From: Candidatus Gagatemarchaeum stordalenia
Lineage (GTDB): Archaea > Thermoproteota > Nitrososphaeria > Nitrososphaerales > Gagatemarchaeaceae
Direction: 5' to 3'
DNA: 59,788 bases
Assembly: GCA_003164815.1 (NCBI GenBank)
Contig: PLUF01000032.1
Span: 1 to 59,788, forward strand
Of this stretch, positions 25,604-34,036 are shown piece by piece. The notes under the pieces were generated by a model. It searched no databases. It worked only from the letters and a program-made list of their open reading frames with translations, and was not told where the DNA came from. Position 1 is the stretch's first letter, and every line of letters starts with the position of its first letter. Position numbers and translations under genes: made by a program.

Positions 25604-26458
25604 TTGGGCTCCGATGGGCAGCTTAGCACCATCAACTCGAGAGGGATAGCGCTCACCCTGGGCTTTATCGGCATAGTCCAGGTCGTGGCGCTCTACTTCA
25701 CCTCCGTCAACGAACCGGTGGCGGAGCAGGTGGGAGGCACCTACGCGCCCGCCGGAACGTCTGACTTCGGCTCGCTCTCCAACGCGGTCATACTAGTACT
25801 TGCGGTCTTCGCCACCACCCTGCTGGCGATCTGGCTCATCAGGAACCGGAGGGTCAGGATCTTCACCTCCATCGTCTACGTGGGGACGTCGCTCGCCCTC
25901 TTCCTCCTGACCCTGCTCACGAGCGTCGACGTCACCGCGAACTACATGTCCGCCTACCCGTCCCTCTATCTCTCGCTGGCCCTCTCGGCGGGGGCGGTCC
26001 TCCTCTTCCTCCTCAGCGCCCGCACGAAGAGATTGATCCTGCTCGCCCCTCTCGTCACCGGGCTGCTCTCCGCGGAGGTGGGGAGCTACTTCGCCTCGGC
26101 GATCCCGCTCGACACGGCGCTGCTTCTCCCGCTGGTCTTCTCGGTCTACGACGTCTACGCGGTCTTCAGGGGGCCGCTGCGGCAGCTCGTGACCATAGCG
26201 CCAAAGGAAGTGCTCACGGCCGTCACGTCCCAGCTCGGGGAGTTCTCCATCGGGACCGGGGACACGATATTCTACTCGATGCTCCCGGCGCTGGCGCTGT
26301 ACCAGTTCAACCTCGTCTACGCGCTCTGCACACTGGTGGCGGTGGACATCGGGGTGGTGGTGACGCTCTACCTTCTCTCGAAGTCGAGGCTGCTCCCCGG
26401 GCTGCCAATCCCGATGGCGCTGGGTCTGGGGACCCTGCTAGTCTTGATCTTCGTCTAG
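25604..26458 (+). CDS. Presenilin/SPP-like intramembrane aspartyl protease
   Basis: A 284-residue protein with about nine membrane helices. The two catalytic aspartates are D183 (SVYDVYAVF, the YD motif) and D220 (IGTGDTIFY, the GxGD motif), and LPIPMAL (267-273) stands for the PAL motif. This matches the archaeal presenilin homologue (PSH) family, which cuts substrates within the membrane. The start is a TTG just after the aCPSF2 stop, so the two are probably co-transcribed. Its stop overlaps the convergent eL38-like gene by 4 nt. Confidence 0.88.
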   Translation: MGSDGQLSTINSRGIALTLGFIGIVQVVALYFTSVNEPVAEQVGGTYAPAGTSDFGSLSNAVILVLAVFATTLLAIWLIRNRRVRIFTSIVYVGTSLALFLLTLLTSVDVTANYMSAYPSLYLSLALSAGAVLLFLLSARTKRLILLAPLVTGLLSAEVGSYFASAIPLDTALLLPLVFSVYDVYAVFRGPLRQLVTIAPKEVLTAVTSQLGEFSIGTGDTIFYSMLPALALYQFNLVYALCTLVAVDIGVVVTLYLLSKSRLLPGLPIPMALGLGTLLVLIFV

Positions 26459-26649
26459 AGCTCTACGACGGGAGCCTTAGAGCCCTTGGTCAGGGCATCG
26501 ACGTCTCCCTCCTTGACCTTGTACGTGTAAAGCTGGTCGGTCGTCCTGAGCTTAATCTTCGTTGAATCTCCGTTCTTCAGTACGCGAATCTCGATGGCCG
26601 AAGGAAGGAGCTTCTGGAACTCTTCCTTGCTCATGATCTCTCTGGGCAT
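26455..26649 (-). CDS. rpl38e: Ribosomal protein eL38-like
   Basis: A 64-residue protein whose pattern follows eukaryotic/archaeal eL38: MPREI at the start, KEEFQKLLPSAIEIRV, then KNGDSTKIKLRT and LYTYKV, and an acidic helix before a final VVEL. Its length (about 65-70 in the family), charge pattern and MPR-I start fit well. eL38 is a small protein of the large ribosomal subunit, known from eukaryotes and some TACK archaea. It is often missed because it is short. Convergent with the presenilin-like gene. Confidence 0.75.
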   Translation of the reverse strand: MPREIMSKEEFQKLLPSAIEIRVLKNGDSTKIKLRTTDQLYTYKVKEGDVDALTKGSKAPVVEL

Positions 26650-26740
26650 AGAGCTTGGCCCTGAGAAGGGCTGGATTTAATGCTTCACGCAGGGCAGGCT
26701 CCAAGAGAAGGCTTGGAAGACGTCGGATTCGTTTAGGGCG

Positions 26741-27355
26741 CTACTCCTGAGGAGGGCCGGACAGGACTTCGACGAGTCGGTTGATCTGCCGGTCCAGTCC
26801 CATGGCCGCCATCTGGGTCCAGTCCGAGTTGTGCATCTCGTCCTGGGTCACCACCATCACGACTCCCCCGGGCACCTTCTTCAACTCGACGAGTGTGGAG
26901 ACCTCGTAGGGTGCGACTTCTTTGATATAGTCGACCAGGACCTTGTAGCCGAGGCGCGCCAGCGGCTCCGCCTCGGTGTAGGTGCCGTGGCCCACGCTCG
27001 TCATCGGGAGTCCCGCCGACTTCAGCGCCTCGATCTGGGCAGGCTCGATAGCCTTCGTCGCGTACTCGAAGCCGCCGCCCGGTCTGATGTCCAGCCTGTT
27101 GACCCTCGTGAGGAAGCCGTCGGGTCCCCACCACGACTCGATGCCGGCACCCGTGGTCCATCGGTCCCACACCTCATCCAGCGTCGCCTTGACCCTCCGC
27201 TCGATTACCATCTTCCCCCGCCGGGGTTGCGCTGTCTCCGCTGCCTCGGCCCCACTCTCTCCGGAGGCCTGCTTCGACGTGCGCGTGGCCCCCTGGCCGC
27301 CACCCCTGTGTCGCCGGCTCGGACCGGACTTCGTCCCGAATGGTGCGCTACTCAT
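26741..27355 (-). CDS. SRPBCC/AHSA1-type domain protein
   Basis: A 204-residue protein. The first 48 residues are a polar, Gly/Arg-rich tail; residues 48-200 form a START-like (SRPBCC) domain of the AHSA1 group with VIERRVKATLDEVWDRWTTG, the WWGPDGF motif and a RPGGGFEY strand. Such domains bind hydrophobic ligands or act as Hsp90 co-chaperones; the role here is unknown. The true start may be the Met at residue 49 (KMVIERR), because the tail is low-complexity. Divergent from the KaiC-like gene at 27471. Confidence 0.75.
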   Translation of the reverse strand: MSSAPFGTKSGPSRRHRGGGQGATRTSKQASGESGAEAAETAQPRRGKMVIERRVKATLDEVWDRWTTGAGIESWWGPDGFLTRVNRLDIRPGGGFEYATKAIEPAQIEALKSAGLPMTSVGHGTYTEAEPLARLGYKVLVDYIKEVAPYEVSTLVELKKVPGGVVMVVTQDEMHNSDWTQMAAMGLDRQINRLVEVLSGPPQE

Positions 27356-27470
27356 CTATGCGGCCGACCGCGGAAGTATATTTACGCAGTTCCCATTCCT
27401 ACCGAGGCATCGCGCGAAGGCCGCGGAGGCGTCTGAGTCGTTAAATACCAAGCCGACTCGTAACAAAGAG

Positions 27471-28955
27471 ATGAGAGCACCGGGGGAGCCGGGGAAGGAG
27501 TACTCGATCGACCGGGTGTCCACTGGAATCAATGACCTCGACGCGCTCCTGAGCGGCGGGTACCCGAGAGGGAGCCTTATCCTCGTGTCCGGCAACCCGG
27601 GGACGGGCAAGACGATCCTCTCGGCGAGCTTCCTCTACGACGGTGCCAAGAACAAGGGCGAGAACGGGATCTACCTCTCCTTCAGCGAAGGAAGGAAAAG
27701 CTTCTTCGACAACATGAAGACGGTCGGGCTCAACTTCGACAGCCTGGACAAGGCGGGAAGTTTCCACTTCCTCGAGATGTTCACGGCCTCGAGGGAGGGG
27801 ATGGGGAGGCTTACGGCGGACATCATCGAATCGATAAGAAAGTTCGGCGCCAAGCGCCTCGTGATCGACTCCTACTCAGTCATGGCCCAGGCCACGGGCG
27901 GCCAGTTCGAGGCGCGCCAGGTCCTGCACACCGTGCTCAGCAAGATCGTTCGGAACATGGGCTGCACGACGCTGGTGATCGCGGAGCAGCCGAGCGGGGA
28001 CACCAGGATCGGCGACGCCTCGGAGGAGTTCGTCGCGGACGGGGTCCTGAACTTGAAGTTCTCCATCCCGAGGGAGCTCGAGATCCGGAAGATGCGGGGG
28101 ACGAGGCTGAAGTCCAGGAAGGCGATCTACACGATCGACGACGGCTTCCGGGTGCTCACGACCAACCTGCCGACGCCCACGAAGATCCAGCGGTGGAAGC
28201 CGATACCAGACTCCGGGCAACTGATCTCCACCGGCAGCAGGGACTTCGACACCATCCTGGGAGGCGGCTTCCCAAAGGGGGCCTACTTTGTGTTCGAGGT
28301 CGCCACGGACGTCCAGATTAGCGAGATGCGTCTCATCACCAAGGCCATCTCGCTGAACTTCATCAACCAGGGAAGGGGGACGATGATAGTCCCCACCGGA
28401 GGAATCGACAGCAAGGAGATCAGGGACGGCTGGATGCCCTACACGACCGAGGAGGAGTTCGACAGCCTCGTCAGGATACAGGAGCCGGTGCCCTCCTCGA
28501 AGGCGAAGGGGCCGTGGAAGTCGCTCCCTCCGTACCTGATCCCTGTAATGCTGGCCGAGGGGTCCGGCGGAGAGACGAAGATCGACGTCAGCTCCCAATC
28601 ATTTGACTCGGCCTACGACGAACTGAAGGCCAGGACCGGGAACAAGCCGATCCTCAGGAACATAGGGTACGACAACCTGGAGGCGAGCTACGCCAGGTTC
28701 CCCGAGAAGCTACTGAACGAGATCGGGACCGCGATCGTGCAGACGAAGACGCGGGGAGACCTTACGATGGGGCTCGCCAGACCGAACCTCTCGCTCCTTC
28801 CGAAGGTCCTCTCGATGGTGGACTGGCACATCAAGTTCACAAAGAAGGACGGACTGCTGATGCTGCAAGGCGTGAAACCCTACACAAACCTGTACGCGGT
28901 GGACTCCGATGCCTCGTCCGGGTACCCTGTGATGAATCTCACGATTCTGATCTGA
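27471..28955 (+). CDS. KaiC-like ATPase with one intact and one degenerate RecA domain (copy 1)
   Basis: A 494-residue protein. Domain 1 has Walker A GNPGTGKT (41-48) and Walker B RLVIDSY with D133, and the ATPase region GCTTLVIAEQ. Domain 2 begins with a KaiC-like TGSRDFDTILGGGFPKGAYF, but the P-loop is replaced by EVATDVQISE, so it cannot bind ATP in the normal way. KaiC-like proteins in archaea take part in signalling and motility control, not clocks. The frame is open upstream to 26982, but a TATA-like GTTAAATAC is centred 27 nt before this ATG. A paralogue lies at 35108. Confidence 0.85.
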   Translation: MRAPGEPGKEYSIDRVSTGINDLDALLSGGYPRGSLILVSGNPGTGKTILSASFLYDGAKNKGENGIYLSFSEGRKSFFDNMKTVGLNFDSLDKAGSFHFLEMFTASREGMGRLTADIIESIRKFGAKRLVIDSYSVMAQATGGQFEARQVLHTVLSKIVRNMGCTTLVIAEQPSGDTRIGDASEEFVADGVLNLKFSIPRELEIRKMRGTRLKSRKAIYTIDDGFRVLTTNLPTPTKIQRWKPIPDSGQLISTGSRDFDTILGGGFPKGAYFVFEVATDVQISEMRLITKAISLNFINQGRGTMIVPTGGIDSKEIRDGWMPYTTEEEFDSLVRIQEPVPSSKAKGPWKSLPPYLIPVMLAEGSGGETKIDVSSQSFDSAYDELKARTGNKPILRNIGYDNLEASYARFPEKLLNEIGTAIVQTKTRGDLTMGLARPNLSLLPKVLSMVDWHIKFTKKDGLLMLQGVKPYTNLYAVDSDASSGYPVMNLTILI

Positions 28956-29784
28956 CACGCCTGGGCTTCGCTCGTTCTGGGACGACCCGACGTAGGGGCT
29001 TCCCCACCGTGCCCCCCGAGCACGATCTGACGAACGCGGCGTACTTCTGGTGCCTCAGAGCTCGCTCGGCGGCGAGTGCTGACCGCACCTCGACGGTGGG
29101 CCTCGCTCTCGACAGGTAGTCGACGATCACGTCGCAGTCGCGGATCTCCCCTAGGACGTCCTGCCGCCTCCTGAGTTCTCCGACCAGGCCCTCGTTGTGT
29201 CCGACGGCGGGGAAGAGCTCCAGCGTGTAGCGTAGCCGCTTGCAGTGCTTGCGGAGCGAGTGAAGCTCGTCGACCTTCGCCTCGTCCCTGAGTGTGACGC
29301 CCAGCTCAGCCATGATCTCCTCGTTCATCTCCTCGAAGGCGCCCTCGACGCGTCTGGCGAACCTGGGGAGGTCCCGCCTCTCCAGTTTCGGCGGGTGATG
29401 CTCGAAGAGCTTCCAAGCGGCCTTCTTCGAGGCGTCGACGAACTCCTCCCTCTCCTCCTGGAAGTTGGCGAGCATGAGGGCGACCGTCTTGTCCGCCGGG
29501 TGCTTCGAGATCCTTTCCTTCAGGATGTCGATGTCCCGTATCCGGGAGGTCTCCCTGAGGACGTCCCTGCACCGCTCATGGCAGCGCCTGATCGCCTTAT
29601 CGTCCCTGGTCCTCTTGGGGAGGAGCCTGATCGCGGTGTCGAGCCTCCGGACGGAGGCGCGCAGGGTCTGCGTCTGGGCCGTCCCCGGGTTCCCGAGGTA
29701 GTCTCTGAGGGACTTGTTGACCCGTTCCTTGATCTTCTCGTACTCGGCCAGGAACCGGACGGTGACCGCGCTAGACTCCATCAT
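28939..29784 (-). CDS. CHAD domain protein
   Basis: A 281-residue all-helical protein with the conserved histidine and basic positions of CHAD domains: RASVRRLDTAIRLL near the start, RDIDIL, and the second half repeat HSLRKHCKRLRYTLELF with GEIRDCDVIVDYL. CHAD domains bind polyphosphate through basic surface helices. It ends the minus-strand run SixA-Ppx-TMK-TMK-CHAD and overlaps the second TMK-like gene by 14 nt. Its 3' end overlaps the convergent KaiC-like gene by 17 nt. There is no fused CYTH domain. Confidence 0.85.
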   Translation of the reverse strand: MMESSAVTVRFLAEYEKIKERVNKSLRDYLGNPGTAQTQTLRASVRRLDTAIRLLPKRTRDDKAIRRCHERCRDVLRETSRIRDIDILKERISKHPADKTVALMLANFQEEREEFVDASKKAAWKLFEHHPPKLERRDLPRFARRVEGAFEEMNEEIMAELGVTLRDEAKVDELHSLRKHCKRLRYTLELFPAVGHNEGLVGELRRRQDVLGEIRDCDVIVDYLSRARPTVEVRSALAAERALRHQKYAAFVRSCSGGTVGKPLRRVVPERAKPRRVRSES

Positions 29785-30493
29785 GGAGGAATCGGTCTAT
29801 CCTACCCTGGAGGTCGGCGTTCACTTCGGCGACGGGGCGGTTCGCGTCTATGGGGACGAGCCCGTACTTCTTCTCCATCGCCTTGAACTCCTTTGCCATC
29901 ATCCTCTGGTAGATGACGAACGAGTCGTAGAGGTCATCGGAGAGCCCGAGGTCGGCTCCGGACTCGTAGTAGTCCAGCCCGGCATACTTCTGGAAGACCC
30001 GGTGGAAGAGCTCGCCCGGGTCGACGTCGAGGTAGAAGACGAGGTCCGGCTTCATAGTGAAGCCGAAGAGGTCGTTCGACCACTTTCTGCTGGTCCCCCT
30101 GACGGTGGACCTCGCGATCAGGGTGTATATGTACCGGTCCGCGAGGACGATGTACCCCGCCTCGAGGGCCGGGATTATCTTGTGCTCGAGCTGGTCTGCG
30201 AAGTCGGCGGCGTAGAAGAGAGTGAGGGTCTTCTTGCCTAGGGGCAGCTTTTGCTTCGCGGTCAGTATCCCCTTCCCGATCAGCTCCGACCTCTTCAGCC
30301 CGGTCGTCGCGACCGCGTGGCCCTCCGACTCGAGCTTGGCCATTATGAGGTCGACCTGCGTGCTCCGCCCAGAACCGTCCGAGCCCTCTATCACTATCAG
30401 CCTGCCCTTGATCTCACGTCCCTTCAGCGAAGGGATGCCGTCTCCGTAGAAGGTCAGCGCCCTCGGCCCCATCGCCTTCCCAGATCTGATCAT
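29771..30493 (-). CDS. Thymidylate kinase-like protein with altered P-loop (copy 2)
   Basis: A 240-residue P-loop kinase-like protein. IVIEGSDGSGRSTQ gives a Walker A in which the usual Lys is Arg (R43), while ADRYIYT (118-124) keeps the TMK DRY motif. LVFYLDVDPGELFHRV follows as in TMK. The Lys-to-Arg change suggests reduced or lost phosphotransfer. Start chosen at the ATG that overlaps the upstream stop (ATGA, 4 nt), which matches translational coupling; the longer frame is Arg-rich and antisense-like. It may pair with the intact copy as a heterodimer, which is inference. Confidence 0.85.
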   Translation of the reverse strand: MIRSGKAMGPRALTFYGDGIPSLKGREIKGRLIVIEGSDGSGRSTQVDLIMAKLESEGHAVATTGLKRSELIGKGILTAKQKLPLGKKTLTLFYAADFADQLEHKIIPALEAGYIVLADRYIYTLIARSTVRGTSRKWSNDLFGFTMKPDLVFYLDVDPGELFHRVFQKYAGLDYYESGADLGLSDDLYDSFVIYQRMMAKEFKAMEKKYGLVPIDANRPVAEVNADLQGRIDRFLHDGV

Positions 30494-31197
30494 GCCGGAG
30501 CCAGCTCCTTGGCAGCGACGGCGGCTGCTGCGGGCGGCAGCAGCTCCATGACCTGGCGCCTCATCTGGGCCTGCTGGAGTTCGATGTCGAGGGACCCGTC
30601 CATCACGCGGAATCCCTCGGTCGCGGCCATGCTCTTGTACTCCTCGATTATCCGGGACTGGAAGATTCGGTAGCTCTCGTACTCGTCGTTCGCGAGGTTG
30701 AGGTCCATCCCTGCCTCGTAGTACTTCAGTTTGGGCCTCCCGGTCAGGATCCGCTTGACGGCCACCTCGACAGGGACGTGGTAGTAGAAGGCGGCGTCGG
30801 GCCTGACCGCGAAGCTGTATACCCTGCGGACCCAGCGAGGGTTGCACCCCCTCACGGCGTCCCTTGCGTAGGCCGTGTAGACGTAGCGGTCGGCGAGGAC
30901 GAAGTACCCCGCGCGCAGCAGGGGGACTACGTTCCTCTCATACCTGTCCGCGAAGTCCGTCGCGTGCAGAAGGCTGAAGGTGGTGGGAGTCAGGAGGCCC
31001 TTCTTCTTCCCCTTGGAGGTGATCTCCTTCACGACATCAGAGGAGTTCCACTCGGTGTTGAAGACCAGGACTCCGAGATGGCGCAGCCACTTGTCGAGGA
31101 GGTGGAGCTGCGTTGACTTGCCCGAGCCGTCTATCCCTTCGACCACGATGAGCCTTCCGCGCGGCTGCTCTCTGATTGCTTCCCTAATGGCGCTCAT
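30490..31197 (-). CDS. Thymidylate kinase-like protein (copy 1)
   Basis: A 235-residue P-loop kinase with Walker A EGIDGSGKSTQ (G21-S28, K27) and ADRYVYTAY (102-110). Family members phosphorylate dTMP with ATP; this one differs from typical TMK by a longer mid-region and Ala-rich tail, so the substrate is uncertain. It lies 7 nt after Ppx/GppA and overlaps copy 2 by 4 nt. Two adjacent divergent TMK-like genes between a polyphosphatase-like and a polyphosphate-binding-type gene are unusual for simple dTMP synthesis. Confidence 0.82.
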   Translation of the reverse strand: MSAIREAIREQPRGRLIVVEGIDGSGKSTQLHLLDKWLRHLGVLVFNTEWNSSDVVKEITSKGKKKGLLTPTTFSLLHATDFADRYERNVVPLLRAGYFVLADRYVYTAYARDAVRGCNPRWVRRVYSFAVRPDAAFYYHVPVEVAVKRILTGRPKLKYYEAGMDLNLANDEYESYRIFQSRIIEEYKSMAATEGFRVMDGSLDIELQQAQMRRQVMELLPPAAAAVAAKELAPA

Positions 31198-31204
31198 TCG
31201 GCAT

Positions 31205-32731
31205 CTATCCTCTGACTAGCGGGACCGCCTGTTCCCGCTCCTGGTTTCGGCGTATCATTGTCTTGACTATCATCCCGGTGGCGTCCTCGATCTCGCGCAC
31301 TGACTGCTCGAGGAGGAGCGTCGGGAATTCCTTCTGCGAAGTGGTGACGTCGAGCCTTAGGGCTCCGTCCCTAAGCCCGATGCGGACGGTGGACTTTGTC
31401 AGCTCGAGGACCTCGGCGAGCTGGATGAAGGCCGCCAGCTTGTAGATCGAGTCCCTGTTCTTGTCCTTGAAGAACGACTTGTAACGGGCGTAGAACAGGT
31501 TCGCCGTCTTTGGAGCCTTCGCCCTTACGAACGCGAGGGCCAGGGCGACCTGGTCCCTGTGGTCGAGGTAGCTGTCCTCGCTGACGATAGCGAAGAAGAG
31601 GTCCTCGGCCCTCGTCGTGAGGTAGAGGTGGAGAAAGGTCTCGACCCCCTCGTCGAGCATCGCCTTCTCGCGCGGCGTGACCACGCCGCGGGAGGCGAGC
31701 GCCCTGCCGAAAGACTCGGTCCAGGACCCGTTTCGGTGCCAGGCCGCGAGGGAGCCGTTCGCCGTGGCCTCGCTGAACTCCAACCTCGAGTAACCGGTCG
31801 GGTCTCGAAGATACTCGGACAGGACCCCGTCCCGGAGGCCGTGTGTGCTCACTACGACCTCGTCGAAGTTCAGCCTGTTCATCATGGTGAAGATGACCTG
31901 CGATCCAGCCGTGATGCTCTCGGCGCGGTCCTTTCCAAGAGCGTCGATGTCTCCAATCGTCCTCGGGTCCATCTTCCGGAGCCTCTTGTTCATCAGCGCT
32001 ATGGACTTACGCCTGACGCGGTAGTTGTGGAGCTTGTTGAGCGGGTACTCCTTAATCCACTGGTCGTACTTCGCGAGCGCCCTGATCGTACCGCCCACCC
32101 CCATCAGGACGGTGTCAGCGGTCAGCCCGAGCTCCTCCCGCGTGGGGAGCAGCTCCGCGATCCTGCGCCTCATGGCGTCGTAGTCCTTCTTGGAGTACCT
32201 CCGGCCCTTGCGCCCGTAGAGCTCGCTCAGGCGGAGAGACCCTATGGGGAGCGAGAGGATCTTCCTCACCCGGAAACCCCTCGCATATGTGAGCTCGAGC
32301 GAGCCGCCCCCGAGGTCGAAGAACAGGACGTCGGGGAGCATGGTCGCCCGCGCGGCGCCGACGTACGAGAAGAGCGCTTCCTCCTTCCCGGAGAGAATCT
32401 GGAACCTTAGCCCGAGCAGGGACTCGGCCTCGCGCTGGAACGCGTCGCCGTTCGCCGCGTCCCTCACGGGAGAGGTGGCAATAGCGAGGACGCGCTCGAC
32501 CCCGGCGAGCTTGTTCACCTCTTTGAGGAGAGCGAGCTCCCTCAGCGTCCGGCCTATCGCCTCCTGACTTAGGAAGCCCGTCTGATTCAGCCCCTCGCCG
32601 AGCCGGGTGAGGCTCCCGCGCTGGTCAAATGCCCTGAAGGAGCCGTCGAGTTTTACCTCGTAGCTGACCATCTTCAGCGAGTTGTACCCGAGGTCGATCA
32701 CTGATGCTCGCATGGTCGCCATCTCGCACAC
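31205..32731 (-). CDS. Ppx/GppA phosphatase with C-terminal HD-like region
   Basis: A 508-residue protein. Residues 8-310 carry the actin-like ATPase fold of exopolyphosphatase/guanosine pentaphosphatase: VIDLGYNSLK (usual DIGSNS), ILSGKEEALFSY, FFDLGGGSLELTY and GVGGTIRAL. Residues 330-500 are helical and resemble the HD-type domain found in long Ppx enzymes. It is expected to hydrolyse polyphosphate or (p)ppGpp-type compounds from the end. The N of the DxGxNS motif is retained. The start may be the Met at position 1, 4 or 7 (MCEMATMRA); the last is nearest to the conserved core. It lies 20 nt after SixA. Confidence 0.85.
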   Translation of the reverse strand: MCEMATMRASVIDLGYNSLKMVSYEVKLDGSFRAFDQRGSLTRLGEGLNQTGFLSQEAIGRTLRELALLKEVNKLAGVERVLAIATSPVRDAANGDAFQREAESLLGLRFQILSGKEEALFSYVGAARATMLPDVLFFDLGGGSLELTYARGFRVRKILSLPIGSLRLSELYGRKGRRYSKKDYDAMRRRIAELLPTREELGLTADTVLMGVGGTIRALAKYDQWIKEYPLNKLHNYRVRRKSIALMNKRLRKMDPRTIGDIDALGKDRAESITAGSQVIFTMMNRLNFDEVVVSTHGLRDGVLSEYLRDPTGYSRLEFSEATANGSLAAWHRNGSWTESFGRALASRGVVTPREKAMLDEGVETFLHLYLTTRAEDLFFAIVSEDSYLDHRDQVALALAFVRAKAPKTANLFYARYKSFFKDKNRDSIYKLAAFIQLAEVLELTKSTVRIGLRDGALRLDVTTSQKEFPTLLLEQSVREIEDATGMIVKTMIRRNQEREQAVPLVRG

Positions 32732-32751
32732 CTCGGACTATATCAGTTGCT

Positions 32752-33249
32752 TCAATCTATCTTCTTCATCTGCCTGGGGGTCATCAGCCACCTGAGGTCC
32801 CCGGAGGCTTTCGGCTCGAATGTCGAGATCTCCACCTTCGCGACGCCGGCCTTCTTCAGGATGATGCGGGCCTGCCTGGTCCCGGATACCAGCTCTCCAA
32901 TCATCCCGCTGAGGTAGGGTTCGTGGCCGACGAGCAGGACCCCCGAGTCCCGCTTCAGCTTGGAGAGCCTGCGGTACAGATCGGCGGTCTCGCTCTCGGG
33001 CTTGAGCTCGTCCCACATCTCGACGAGGTCGTCCTTCTTGAAGACCTTGGCTGCGATGAACGCGGTCTCCTTGGCGCGCTTGAGGGGGCTCGTTGCGATG
33101 TAGTCGACCTCTACCTTGAGCCTGGCGAGGCCCTCCGCCACCTCCTCTACCTCCTTCCTGCCCGAGACCGTAAGGGCGCGTTCGGCGTCCCTGCTAGCGG
33201 CTTCCAGGCTCTTGCCGGCCTCACCGTGCCTAAGAATGATAAGATCCAC
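32752..33249 (-). CDS. SixA-type histidine phosphatase
   Basis: A 165-residue member of the histidine phosphatase superfamily with the short SixA architecture. The phosphate pocket shows LRHGEAGKS (H8 is the phospho-accepting His), ATSPLKRAKETA with its Arg, and the second His in LLVGHEPYLS. SixA removes phosphate from phosphohistidine in bacterial phosphorelays; other members act on small phosphates. It is first in the run leading to Ppx/GppA, two TMK-like kinases and CHAD, so a role in phosphate or polyphosphate handling is possible. Confidence 0.85.
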   Translation of the reverse strand: MDLIILRHGEAGKSLEAASRDAERALTVSGRKEVEEVAEGLARLKVEVDYIATSPLKRAKETAFIAAKVFKKDDLVEMWDELKPESETADLYRRLSKLKRDSGVLLVGHEPYLSGMIGELVSGTRQARIILKKAGVAKVEISTFEPKASGDLRWLMTPRQMKKID

Positions 33250-33338
33250 AGGGAGTCACCAACGTGTTCGACGTCCACAGCACCGTGACCCCAGTAGGAT
33301 AACGTTTCACATATGTAGAATATGGATGATATGGCGAA

Positions 33339-33863
33339 CTATTCTTCGTGCATGCAGTTCGGGCACTCCCAGCGCAGGATCACTCCTCCGCTTCCGACGA
33401 CCTTCTTCATCACGCCGGAGTTGCAGGCTGGGCAGAGGAGCTCGTCCTCGGTACCTCCCTGGTTCTGGCGGTGGAGCGAGTCGATTATCCCCTGCTTGGA
33501 GCTCGCCCTGGCGATATCCGTGATCGTCACCCAGCCGACCAGCTTGTCCTTCTCGAAGACCCCGAGGCGGGTGACCCCGTTCTCGGTTATCTTCTTCGCG
33601 GCGTCCTTGACCGAGGCGTCCGCGCTTATCTTCAGGAGGGGAGCCATCACCTGCTTGACGGTCACTTCTTCGGGGCGCTTGTTCAGCTTCATGAACCTGC
33701 GCAGCAGGGCGCGGTCTGTGAGCATGCCAATTGGCTTGCCTTCCTGCAGGACTATCGTACCGTTCGCCTTCCTTTCGTTCATGAGCTTCGCGGCTTCGAG
33801 GACGCTCGCGCCTGCGTCGACCTGTGGGACATCCTCCGTCATGACCTCCCTGACCTTGGGCAT
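33339..33863 (-). CDS. CBS-pair protein with C-terminal zinc ribbon
   Basis: A 174-residue protein from the ATG at 33863 (a TTG frame extends 16 residues further). Two CBS domains (about 1-60 and 68-125, with PIGMLTDRALL and LVGWVTITDIA) are followed by a zinc ribbon, CPAC...CPNC. CBS pairs bind adenosine nucleotides such as AMP, ATP or SAM. The ribbon may contact nucleic acid or a partner. The conserved start MPKVREVMTEDV supports the shorter start. It sits just before SixA on the same strand. Confidence 0.8.
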   Translation of the reverse strand: MPKVREVMTEDVPQVDAGASVLEAAKLMNERKANGTIVLQEGKPIGMLTDRALLRRFMKLNKRPEEVTVKQVMAPLLKISADASVKDAAKKITENGVTRLGVFEKDKLVGWVTITDIARASSKQGIIDSLHRQNQGGTEDELLCPACNSGVMKKVVGSGGVILRWECPNCMHEE

Positions 33864-34036
33864 CTTGTGCTGGCCTAATCCCGCTGGTAGGTAATTCAAC
33901 CTTTCGAGCAAATCTAGGAGTAGGCGCCCTGACGCTGAAAATACCGGAGTTCCAAGACGGCGAGGATGTACACTACTTGGGGGTCGATGCGGTGGAAGAA
34001 GACTCCGACGGGAGGAGGTCCGAGACGGAGGTGCTT

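Noticed and set aside
26982..27470. Upstream extension of the KaiC-like gene
   Set aside because: It overlaps the divergent SRPBCC gene antisense. The TATA-like box at 27440-27448 and the conserved domain support the ATG at 27471.
30494..30847. Upstream extension of the second TMK-like gene
   Set aside because: Arg/Gly-rich translation of the overlapping upstream gene in another frame. The ATGA overlap at 30490-30493 gives a normal coupled start.
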